Assembly: GCF_004795735.1 (NCBI RefSeq)
Contig: NZ_CP039247.1
Coordinates: forward strand, 186,001 to 250,000
Length of the DNA stretch: 64,000 nt
From: Corynebacterium endometrii
GTDB lineage: Bacteria; Actinomycetota; Actinomycetes; Mycobacteriales; Mycobacteriaceae
Reading direction: 5' to 3'
Positions within the stretch are counted from its first letter, which is position 1, and the number at the start of each line of letters is the position of its first letter. The translations under genes were made by a program, and so were the position numbers. The notes under the pieces are model-generated. The model saw nothing but the letters and a program-made list of their open reading frames with translations. It was not told where the DNA came from and searched no databases. Shown here one piece after another: positions 24,500 to 34,321 of this stretch.

Positions 24500-25909
24500 C
24501 TAAGAATTACCGTTCCCGCGACCGTTGCCGGAAGAATTTCGCCTACGGCGACCACGCCCACCACGCCGACGCTGGTTTTTCTTCCCGGAATTTCTTCCGC
24601 CGTCACCATTAGCATTCTTCGGCTTGTTTTTCGTGTTCCCTTTCGCTGAACCCTCGGATGGATCCTTGGCTCCGCCGCCGGAGCCATGGGTGGGCCTCTG
24701 GCTGGATTTTTGTCCGGATTTTTGGCCGGGTTTCGTTCCCGAACCGCTCTTGGATGAGCCGGTGCTCGAACGGCGGCGGGCGCTGCGGTTGTTGGAATTA
24801 GGAACGTGCTTGCCCTCACGTTCCTTCTTCTCCGGCGCGGGAATCGCGTCCTGGATGCGCTCCAGGGCCTCCATGAAGGCCACATCGGACATCAGCGGGA
24901 TGTTCTTGCGCACCGCGTGCATGGGCTTGCCCACGAGATCCGTGGTCACGTTGCACACCACGAGTGAAGACTCACGCGAAAGCTTTTCCACGTAGTTGAG
25001 CTCGGCCTTGACCAGCGCCTCGATGATAACGTCCGGGTCCATCTCAATATCCGGCGCCACCACAATCTCCATGCCGCGGATAAGCTCCTTGCCCGGCTGA
25101 TAGGTGCCCGGATTATGGTGCATGCGAGGAGCGTTAATCGCCTCATTGCGGATCATGGAGCGCTGCAGGCCAAAGCGGTCCGCGCGCAGCTTTTCCGGGT
25201 CCATGGTGGCTAGGTTTCCGCGCTCGCGTTGGGCTGTAGCCAACGCGATGAGGTTGAGCGTTGCCTCGCGGGAAGTCTCTGCTTCCGGGCGACTGGCGCG
25301 TTGCGGCGTGGCCTGCGGCGCCTCTACGTCGAGGCCATAGGCCAGCGCTACGGCGTTGAGGCGGATGTCAGTCAGCTGTACGGCCTGGCGGCGCGCGGTG
25401 GCCAAGGTGTCAATAATCGCCGCGGGGTTAGGGATGTGCCCCACCTTCTGGCGGCGGCGCCGATTGCGATTACGGCCGCGGTTGCGCGCACGGTTTTGCC
25501 GGGCGGCGGCGGTCATGGCGCGGCGGGCCTCGGAGACCACAAAGCCCCACGTATAAGAAGTGTCATGGAGAATGAGCGTGCGGCCATCGATGAGTTCATC
25601 CAGGGTTTTGAGCACGCCGGAAAAGGGCTGGCCCTCCGCTACCTCTTCAGGGGTAAGGCCGTGCTGATGTTTGGGTCCGCAATCGCCGTCCGGGTTGAAT
25701 ACCACGTGAAACTCTTCGCCATGCTCACCGGATTCACTGAGCGTGACCGCATCGAGCGTGATCAGCCTGCTTGTCGCCGGATGAATGCCGGTGGACTGAA
25801 TAGTCAGTGCAATAAAGGGGAAAGCCGCCTGGGGGTCCTGCTCATCGGGGCATGCCGAATCAGCGGGTGGCGTTCCCGCTGCCTGGCGAAAATCATGCGG
25901 CTTTATCAT
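24500..25909 (-). CDS. DnaQ-like exonuclease-fold protein, catalytic residues lost
   Basis: A 469-residue protein. The N-terminal 230 residues follow the layout of the DEDDh exonuclease family (epsilon-like): a first strand FIALTIQSTGIHP, then HGLTPEEVAEGQPFSGVL, then LHDTSYTWGF. The acidic residues of motif I (normally DxETTG) are Thr and Gln, motif II FD is YT, and the HxxxxD of motif III is not visible, so nuclease activity is unlikely. An Arg/Asn-rich insert lies near 140-155. The last 110 residues are Ser/Gly/Lys/Arg-rich and end in an RRRGGRGRRRR segment that suggests nucleic-acid binding. It lies just upstream of murT on the same strand (23 bases apart) and may be cotranscribed. Confidence 0.75.
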   Translation of the reverse strand: MIKPHDFRQAAGTPPADSACPDEQDPQAAFPFIALTIQSTGIHPATSRLITLDAVTLSESGEHGEEFHVVFNPDGDCGPKHQHGLTPEEVAEGQPFSGVLKTLDELIDGRTLILHDTSYTWGFVVSEARRAMTAAARQNRARNRGRNRNRRRRQKVGHIPNPAAIIDTLATARRQAVQLTDIRLNAVALAYGLDVEAPQATPQRASRPEAETSREATLNLIALATAQRERGNLATMDPEKLRADRFGLQRSMIRNEAINAPRMHHNPGTYQPGKELIRGMEIVVAPDIEMDPDVIIEALVKAELNYVEKLSRESSLVVCNVTTDLVGKPMHAVRKNIPLMSDVAFMEALERIQDAIPAPEKKEREGKHVPNSNNRSARRRSSTGSSKSGSGTKPGQKSGQKSSQRPTHGSGGGAKDPSEGSAKGNTKNKPKNANGDGGRNSGKKNQRRRGGRGRRRRNSSGNGRGNGNS

Positions 25910-26157
25910 CCCGTCCAGTGTAGTTCACCGGGGCGTGATTCTTGTTACCCGGCGCACTCAACCGCGGTATCGGGCCCTCGCACCCATTTATGCGAATTCC
26001 TACATCCGAGCGACCTGGAGGTGCCGTTTAAGGCCTTTTAAGGAACAGGACTTGCCCCGCCTGGTCGAGGCAGAAACAGCGCGGCCTCCCAATGCCGACA
26101 GTGGCCGTTCACAGTGCGCGAATAACAAGGTGAATCCCCGCTTGAGAGTGAATAGCA
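25910..26157. other. Gene-free intergenic stretch after leuA
   Basis: No supported gene. It contains the promoter side of the exonuclease-like gene (minus strand) and the distal side of the leuA terminator. No clear promoter pair is recognised. Confidence 0.4.
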
Positions 26158-26202
26158 AAGGCGTCCACGCGCGAGCTCGTAATCGAGCCGGGTGGACGCC
26201 TT
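26158..26202 (-). terminator. leuA terminator hairpin
   Basis: AAGGCGTCCAC (26158-26168) pairs with GTGGACGCCTT (26192-26202) with an inner GC-rich extension. On the minus strand it is followed by TGCTATT. It sits 22 bases beyond the leuA stop. Confidence 0.6.
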
Positions 26203-26223
26203 ATATAAGCGGGTTACAAAACC

Positions 26224-28131
<1,908 letters not shown>

Positions 28132-28179
28132 CTAAATCCCGTCGCGGCAAATAAGAAGTAGGTTTGCCCGGTTCAACAT
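28132..28179 (-). CDS. leuA leader peptide
   Basis: A 15-codon frame encodes MLNRANLLLICRDGI, with three consecutive Leu codons (CTA CTT CTT) followed by Ile. It ends at TAG 28134-28132, 87 bases before leuA. The ATG at 28179 lies only 7 bases after a TATAGT -10 element (28192-28187), so the leader transcript is probably leaderless. Runs of regulatory-amino-acid codons in a short peptide upstream of a leucine gene are the hallmark of ribosome-mediated attenuation. Similar leaders are known before leuA in corynebacteria. Confidence 0.75.
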   Translation of the reverse strand: MLNRANLLLICRDGI

Positions 28180-28186
28180 GAGACAC

Positions 28187-28192
28187 ACTATA
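28187..28192 (-). promoter_or_regulatory. -10 element of the leuA leader promoter
   Basis: TATAGT on the minus strand, 7 bases before the leader peptide ATG. A clear -35 is not seen in the GC-rich upstream bases. Confidence 0.5.
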
Positions 28193-28557
28193 GCCCGGGC
28201 CGGCGGGGGACAGGGCGGTCTAGCGCTTGAAGCACACTTTTGGGGGTGACGTGCGACATATTTTTAGCTTGCTCTAAGTGATATGCCGCCCGCTCATTTT
28301 TCAGGTTCTTTTCGCCCCGTGTCATGCGTCGCATTGGGTTCCCGGTCGCACCTCCGGTTTGACCTGCGGAAAACCTGCAGGCGTCACCCTTTGCCAGCGG
28401 CTTTATAAGTTTTTTCTGAGAAATTACTGTGCGGCAAATCTGCGTAGCTAAGAGTTGTCAGGGAAGTCCGCATTTGACCCCGAAAAATTAGGCGTGAGCT
28501 GCATGAACTTTTGTTGCTATATTCATGATAATTATCCAACCTTTCTGAGGGGAAAGT
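28193..28557. other. Intergenic region between leuA and the surface-protein gene
   Basis: About 365 bases with no supported gene. The right part is AT-rich and must hold the promoter of the surface protein; TATATT (28518-28523) and GATAAT (28527-28532) are possible -10 elements, without a convincing -35. The left part carries the leuA promoter. Confidence 0.4.
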
Positions 28558-28602
28558 ATGTCTCTCCTCGGCTTATTAGACAAGGTTTATCGACATGGCT
28601 AA
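28558..28602 (+). CDS. Short upstream ORF overlapping the surface-protein start
   Basis: ATG 28558 is preceded by a strong ribosome binding site (GAGGGGAAAG) and encodes the 14-residue MSLLGLLDKVYRHG. It ends at TAA 28600-28602, overlapping the ATG of the giant gene at 28595 in another frame. The giant gene's own start has only a weak AAGG before it. The arrangement would couple translation of the large protein to the short one. It is Leu-rich but lacks a run long enough to call it an attenuator. Function is inference. Confidence 0.4.
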   Translation: MSLLGLLDKVYRHG

Positions 28603-31600
28603 ACATAGGTATGTATCGTCTCGCGCTCGCCGCCGTGGACTATCAATCGCTGCCAGCGCAGTCACCGCATCGCTCGTGATGCCGATGGTGCAACCGGTCA
28701 TCCGTCCCGAACTTGCCCCCATTGCCCAGGCTCAGGAGACTCAGCCATCGCAGGACGGTAACTCGCCCGTAAACGAATCCGGTAACAGCACGGTCCAGCG
28801 CATCAACGCCGACGGTATAGCCTCCGGCGTCGTGACAAGCATGGATCAGCTGAACAACTATGTGTGGGTCAACCGCCAGCGAGATGCTAACGGTGGCAAC
28901 TACGGCGGCATGGTTGGCGGACGCCTGTTCGCCCCTGGCGCTGGTGACTTCCAGACTTTCAATGGAAACTCCGAAGGCCTCAACGGCCTGAAGGTGCTGG
29001 CGCAGTGGATGGATGAGGATGGCACTGTATCGCCAATCTATGAGGCCACCACCGCCAACCTGAGCGGCTTGTCCGGCGGTGACGGTTCCTATGTTTTCCA
29101 CTTCCCGAACTTCACCGATGAGAATGGCAACATTCACGAGTTCTACGCCCGCCCGTATCAAGTTCGCGTCAAGTTGTGGCTGGCCCCTGGCCAGAAAAAC
29201 CCAGAAACCGGCCTGGAGCTGGGCACGCTGCGTTCCGTTCCGGGTGCGAATGTAGGCCTGAACAACGAAGGTGACGGCGGCGCGGGCATGTGGACTAACA
29301 TCCCGCAGTCATTTGTCTACACCGGCGTGTTTACCTACGAGTACCCCCAGGCGGATCCGGCTGCCCCGAACGGTGGGATCTACCTCCACGCTCCATCGGG
29401 TGATCCCCGCCGCCATGATTCCGCGGTCCAGGGCCGGGTTGATGGTTCTTTCGCCGATGAAAACCGTGGTTCGGTCAGCGGCCGCGTGTGGTGGGAGACC
29501 GGTGCCAAAGACGTGGGCCTGCTGAACTTCCCCAACTCAGCCGGCGAAACCTTCTTCCGTGCGGGCGAAGCCCGCGTGGTGACCTCCGTGCTTACCCCGG
29601 CCGGTGTGGCCGCCATGCGTGGGATTGATCGTGACCTGACCCGCGCCGAGCAGGCCGCTATCCAGCGTGAAATCCTGGAGCAGCACCCTGAATACATCAT
29701 GGAGACCGTGGTGGCCTACACGGATGATGAGGGCTACTACTCGGCTGTGTTCAATAACAAGGACTGGGACTGGCGCTACCTGTACCAGCACCTGGAAACC
29801 AGGGATTCTGATGGCAATTGGCAGGTGCAGTCTGCATACTCCAGCTACATCGACGCCATGTACGGCAAACCTGATGCCCAGACCAACATCCCGCAGCTGT
29901 GGCAAGCCGCCCGCCATAGCTGGTACAACATGCACTTCGCCGTGGTGGCTCAGCCAGAGCACAAGCTGATCTTGGACAAAGAACGCGCTTTCACTGGTGA
30001 TACGGTAACCCCAGCGATCTCCGCGAATATTCCACGTGAAGCGAAGGCGGAGATTGTGTGGCGCAACGCCGCCGGCGAGGAAATCGCTAGGCACTCCGTC
30101 AACTCGGCTAACTACGAAGAAGACGCGCTCAGTAACGCCGCTTTCTCAATCCCTGCAGGTTTGAGCGCGGATACTACCTACCGCGCCGAGCTGGTCATCG
30201 ACGGCTTCATTGTTGCCGCCGATTCCGTGGCATACAGCGTCAACGGCCCCAATAGCCAAGCCGCGCAACACGCGCCGTACTACGAGACGGTATACATCAA
30301 TGAGCGAACCTCGCTTGGCGGTATAGCCCGTAACAATCTGACGAACATGGGCTTCATCGCGAACGCGGATACGCTTCCCGCCGGAACCACTTTTTCCGTG
30401 CCAGAGAACGAGGGCGAACAGATGGTTCCAAACCTCCGCGGTCGTGGCATCAGTAGTGATGATGATAACGATGGCGGATGGTGTGGTGGCGAACAGGGCC
30501 AAGAATGCACTCGGGCATCGGCGGTGTTCGTTGGAAAAGCGAAAGAAGCAATAGATCAATACGGCGAGGACTCACCGTTCGCCAAGAGCGCGATCAGACT
30601 AGGTGTTCGTACGAGCAGCACTCTAACCTACGATAAGGCGGTCCCAGGCTCCGAGGTTCGCATTCCGGTCACGGTGAGCTACCCCGATGGTTCCAGCGAG
30701 GTCATCCAGGCCCACTTTGTCTACGACGACCCGGAGGATCCTCAGAATCTTGAGGATGCCCAGAAGTACTCCACGTCCTATGCGGGTGTCAGCGTAGAGG
30801 TTTCTGCTGAGGCCGGTGCAACCGCAACACTTACTCCCACCGTCAGCCAGTACGACGAAAATGGTGCAGCGACCCCAGCACCTGCCGACGCCGTGCAGAG
30901 CTATGCTATTGATGCCAGCGCGGCCGACTGGCCAGCTATCGCCAATGCAGATGATGTCACCATCAACAATGCTGGTCAATTGAACTGGAACGTCCCCGCA
31001 GGTACGCAGGCCGGCGCCTACCAGTTCCCCGTAACGGTGACCTATTCTGATGGAAGCACCGCTAAGGTGTACGCGCCGGTCACTGTTACAACGGTAGCCT
31101 CGGCGGCGGAGACCAACGCGATTCCTGCTTATGCTGAAACCAGCGTGTTCCCTGGTGAGGAAGCAACAGTTGGCGCGCCAGCGTATGCCGAAGGTGAAGT
31201 TGCTCCAGAAGGTGTGACGTTCGGCGACGTGATTGCAAACGCAGATGGCACGTCGCGCTACCCATGGGCAGATGTCCAAGATGACGGCACGATCCAGCTG
31301 GCGCCGGGCTTGGATGTGGAGCCTGGTACCTACTACATTCCTGTTCAGATGGTCTACGCTGATGGGTCAATCGAGCAGATTTATGCTCCGGTTACCGTCA
31401 AGCCGCTCAGCGAGCTTGTGGGCTTTACGATCGGTGCAACCGACGCCGTGGTCGGCATCCCTGCAACGAGCCCCGAGCCTATCTTCAACCCGCTAGAGGG
31501 CGAGGGCGGGGCAGCCAAGCCTGAAGGCACCAAGTTCGCTGCAAGCGAGGAGGGGCAGCCGGAAGGATACACCCCTGCCGACTCGGCCGAGAACATCGAG

Positions 31601-34321
31601 CAGGGCCAGTACTACGTGAACCCTGATACCGGTGAAGTAACGATTAATGCCCGCCCCGAAGATTTCGGTGTGCCGGTAACCGTGGCTATTACCGCGACCT
31701 TCCCTGACGGCAGCACCGCTGATGGCAGCGCTACCTTTAATGTTGCGGAAGCTCAGAACACGCAGTACACCCCCACTTACGCTGAGGTTGATGGTGTCCC
31801 GGGTGCGGTTGCCGTAGCAACTCCGCTGTTTGGCGATGAGGCTGATGCGCCGGAGGGAGTAGGTTTCGAATTCACGGGCGGAACCCCTGAAGGCTTTACG
31901 GTGAAAGGCAGTGCCGATGAAGTAAGCGCACCGGGTGATGTGTTTATTGATCCCGTCACCGGTGAAATCACTGTTGTTCCGCGCAATGAGGACAGGGACT
32001 CTGCCCTGCGCTTGCCGGTGACTGTAACCTACGTGGATGGTTCCACCACGGTTGTTGATGCAGTAATTAACGTTGGCGACCAAGCCGGTTCTGTCGAACC
32101 TTTCTACCCCAATGGTGATGGAACAAGGGGTGAGGAAGTAACCCTCAACCTCGAACTGCCCGAACAGCAGAACTGGCCAGCGGGAGACCGTACCTTCGAG
32201 GTCACTGCAGGCGATGCGGTCCTGGGCGACGATGGAAGCATCACCGTGACTGTGCCTACCGATGGTGAAGTGGGCAGCGCTGTAACCGGAACCGTAACCG
32301 TTACATACGCTGACGGTTCCACCGATGAGGTTCCATACTCTGTCAATGTGGCCAACACCCCGTTGGAGGTCGGCGAACTAGAGCCTCAGACTGTCGTTGA
32401 AGGCAATGAGATTGCCCCAGTAATCCCGAGCGCCACCGGCGATGCGCCAACCGTTGCTATCAACGGCGAACTTCCTGCTGGCCTTACCTTCGAGAATGGG
32501 ACGCTAACCGGCACGCCAGCTATTGACAATTGGGCCGAGGAAGAGGAAACCCGCGACCTGGCGGTTACCTTCACAATCACGGATGAAGGCGACGAGAATG
32601 CAGCGGAGCAAACTCTAACCATCACTGTCTTGCGTGATACGGATGACGATGGTGTCCCTGATGTTGATGATGGGGATGATGATGGTGACTCGATTGCTGA
32701 TGAGGTAGATGAGTCTCCTAAGGAGTTCACTGTTACTGGCATTGGTGCTGTTGAGGATCAGACTGTGGTTGAGGGCAATCCGGTTGTTCCGATTCCGGTT
32801 GTGCCTGTGAATCCGGATTCTGAGGTTGCGGTGACGGTTCCTGAGGGTCTGGTTTATGACCCGGAGGCTCGTGAGGTTACTGGTGTTCCGGTTGTTGAGG
32901 AGTGGGATGCTGATGAGGAGTCTCGTGCGGTAACTGTTGAGGTTGCGGTTGAGAATCCGAATGGTGAGGTGGTTTCTGAGCAGGCCACGGTGACTGTCTT
33001 GCGTGATACGGATGACGATGGTGTCCCTGATGTTGATGATGGGGATGATGATGGTGACTCGATTGCTGATGAGGTAGATGAGTCTCCTAAGGAGTTCACT
33101 GTTACGGGCATTGGTGCTGTTGAGGATCAGACTGTGGTTGAGGGCAATCCGGTTGTTCCGATTCCGGTTGTGCCTGTGAATCCGGATTCTGAGGTTGCGG
33201 TGACGGTTCCTGAGGGTCTGGTTTATGACCCGGAGGCTCGTGAGGTTACTGGTGTTCCGGTTGTTGAGGAGTGGGATGCTGATGAGGAGTCTCGTGCGGT
33301 AACTGTTGAGGTTGCGGTTGAGAATCCGAATGGTGAGGTGGTTTCTGAGCAGGCCACGGTGACTGTCTTGCGTGATACGGATGACGATGGTGTCCCTGAT
33401 GTTGATGATGGGGATGATGATGGTGACTCGATTGCTGATGAGGTAGATGAGTCTCCTAAGGAGTTCACTGTTACGGGCATTGGTGCTGTTGAGGATCAGA
33501 CTGTGGTTGAGGGCAATCCGGTTGTTCCGATTCCGGTTGTGCCTGTGAATCCGGATTCTGAGGTTGCGGTGACGGTTCCTGAGGGTCTGGTTTATGACCC
33601 GGAGGCTCGTGAGGTTACTGGTGTTCCGGTTGTTGAGGAGTGGGATGCTGATGAGGAGTCTCGTGCGGTAACTGTTGAGGTTGTTGTCACGAATCCTGGT
33701 GGTGGTTCGATGACTGAGGAGATTGTGGTCACGGTTGAGCGTGATACGGATGGCGATGGTGAGCCTGATCTGAGGGATTCGGATGATGACAATGATGGTG
33801 TCTCCGATATCGAGGAAATTGAGAAGGGCAGTGATCCGAAGGACGATGGTTCCTTCCCGGCGACTCCGATGGTTCCGATTACCGGTATTGAGGATGTTGC
33901 TCCTCAGACGGTGACGGAAGGTAAGGAGATTGAACTCATTGAGGTCAATCCTGTGAATCCGGAGTCTACGGTTGTGGTGACGGTTCCTGAGGGTCTGGTT
34001 TATGACCCGGAGGCGCGTGAGGTTACTGGTGTTCCGGTTGTTGAGGAGTGGGATGCTGATGAGGAGTCTCGTGCGGTAACTGTTGAGGTTGTTGTCACGA
34101 ATCCTGGTGGTGGTTCGATGACTGAGGAGATTGTGGTCACGGTTGAGCGTGATACGGATGGCGATGGTGAGCCTGATCTGAGGGATTCGGATGATGACAA
34201 TGATGGTGTCTCCGATATCGAGGAAATTGAGAGGGCAGTGATCCGAAGGACGATGGTTCCTTCCCGGCGACTCCGATGGTTCCGATTACCGGTATTGAGG
34301 ATGTTGCTCCTCAGACGGTGA
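28595..34321 (+). CDS. Giant repetitive surface protein, 5' part (frameshifted)
   Basis: An N-terminal frame of 1908 codons. It begins with a signal peptide (MAKHRYVSSRARRRGLSIAA, hydrophobic to about residue 45). A large unique head domain follows (about 50-470), then about six Rib/YPDG-type domains marked by YPDGSSEV, YSDGSTAKV, YADGSIEQ, FPDGSTADG, YVDGSTTV and YADGSTDEV. A putative Ig-like (He_PIG) domain follows (LPAGLTFENGTLTGTPAI), then the tandem units at 32633 onward with Asp-rich calcium-binding DTDDDGVPDVDD motifs. A one-base deletion near 34231 (GAGAGGGC where sister units have GAGAAGGGC) makes the frame run out at 34321. The rest is encoded in the frame at 34233-37599; joined, they give about 3000 residues. 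A role in adhesion or as a surface stalk is likely by analogy. Confidence 0.85.
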   Translation: MAKHRYVSSRARRRGLSIAASAVTASLVMPMVQPVIRPELAPIAQAQETQPSQDGNSPVNESGNSTVQRINADGIASGVVTSMDQLNNYVWVNRQRDANGGNYGGMVGGRLFAPGAGDFQTFNGNSEGLNGLKVLAQWMDEDGTVSPIYEATTANLSGLSGGDGSYVFHFPNFTDENGNIHEFYARPYQVRVKLWLAPGQKNPETGLELGTLRSVPGANVGLNNEGDGGAGMWTNIPQSFVYTGVFTYEYPQADPAAPNGGIYLHAPSGDPRRHDSAVQGRVDGSFADENRGSVSGRVWWETGAKDVGLLNFPNSAGETFFRAGEARVVTSVLTPAGVAAMRGIDRDLTRAEQAAIQREILEQHPEYIMETVVAYTDDEGYYSAVFNNKDWDWRYLYQHLETRDSDGNWQVQSAYSSYIDAMYGKPDAQTNIPQLWQAARHSWYNMHFAVVAQPEHKLILDKERAFTGDTVTPAISANIPREAKAEIVWRNAAGEEIARHSVNSANYEEDALSNAAFSIPAGLSADTTYRAELVIDGFIVAADSVAYSVNGPNSQAAQHAPYYETVYINERTSLGGIARNNLTNMGFIANADTLPAGTTFSVPENEGEQMVPNLRGRGISSDDDNDGGWCGGEQGQECTRASAVFVGKAKEAIDQYGEDSPFAKSAIRLGVRTSSTLTYDKAVPGSEVRIPVTVSYPDGSSEVIQAHFVYDDPEDPQNLEDAQKYSTSYAGVSVEVSAEAGATATLTPTVSQYDENGAATPAPADAVQSYAIDASAADWPAIANADDVTINNAGQLNWNVPAGTQAGAYQFPVTVTYSDGSTAKVYAPVTVTTVASAAETNAIPAYAETSVFPGEEATVGAPAYAEGEVAPEGVTFGDVIANADGTSRYPWADVQDDGTIQLAPGLDVEPGTYYIPVQMVYADGSIEQIYAPVTVKPLSELVGFTIGATDAVVGIPATSPEPIFNPLEGEGGAAKPEGTKFAASEEGQPEGYTPADSAENIEQGQYYVNPDTGEVTINARPEDFGVPVTVAITATFPDGSTADGSATFNVAEAQNTQYTPTYAEVDGVPGAVAVATPLFGDEADAPEGVGFEFTGGTPEGFTVKGSADEVSAPGDVFIDPVTGEITVVPRNEDRDSALRLPVTVTYVDGSTTVVDAVINVGDQAGSVEPFYPNGDGTRGEEVTLNLELPEQQNWPAGDRTFEVTAGDAVLGDDGSITVTVPTDGEVGSAVTGTVTVTYADGSTDEVPYSVNVANTPLEVGELEPQTVVEGNEIAPVIPSATGDAPTVAINGELPAGLTFENGTLTGTPAIDNWAEEEETRDLAVTFTITDEGDENAAEQTLTITVLRDTDDDGVPDVDDGDDDGDSIADEVDESPKEFTVTGIGAVEDQTVVEGNPVVPIPVVPVNPDSEVAVTVPEGLVYDPEAREVTGVPVVEEWDADEESRAVTVEVAVENPNGEVVSEQATVTVLRDTDDDGVPDVDDGDDDGDSIADEVDESPKEFTVTGIGAVEDQTVVEGNPVVPIPVVPVNPDSEVAVTVPEGLVYDPEAREVTGVPVVEEWDADEESRAVTVEVAVENPNGEVVSEQATVTVLRDTDDDGVPDVDDGDDDGDSIADEVDESPKEFTVTGIGAVEDQTVVEGNPVVPIPVVPVNPDSEVAVTVPEGLVYDPEAREVTGVPVVEEWDADEESRAVTVEVVVTNPGGGSMTEEIVVTVERDTDGDGEPDLRDSDDDNDGVSDIEEIEKGSDPKDDGSFPATPMVPITGIEDVAPQTVTEGKEIELIEVNPVNPESTVVVTVPEGLVYDPEAREVTGVPVVEEWDADEESRAVTVEVVVTNPGGGSMTEEIVVTVERDTDGDGEPDLRDSDDDNDGVSDIEEIERAVIRRTMVPSRRLRWFRLPVLRMLLLRR
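32633..33739 (+). repeat. Tandem repeat type A, 3 x 369 bp
   Basis: Three near-identical 123-codon units start at 32633, 33002 and 33371. Each has a thrombospondin type 3-like block (DTDDDGVPDVDDGDDDGD) and an Ig-like module with VPEGLVYDPEAREVTGVP. The third is a hybrid whose last part is of type B. DNA identity is nearly complete, implying recent duplication. Confidence 0.93.

Noticed and set aside
28455..28679. 74-codon frame overlapping the promoter and start of the surface-protein gene
   Set aside because: No start signal; it crosses the signal-peptide region of the real gene in another frame.
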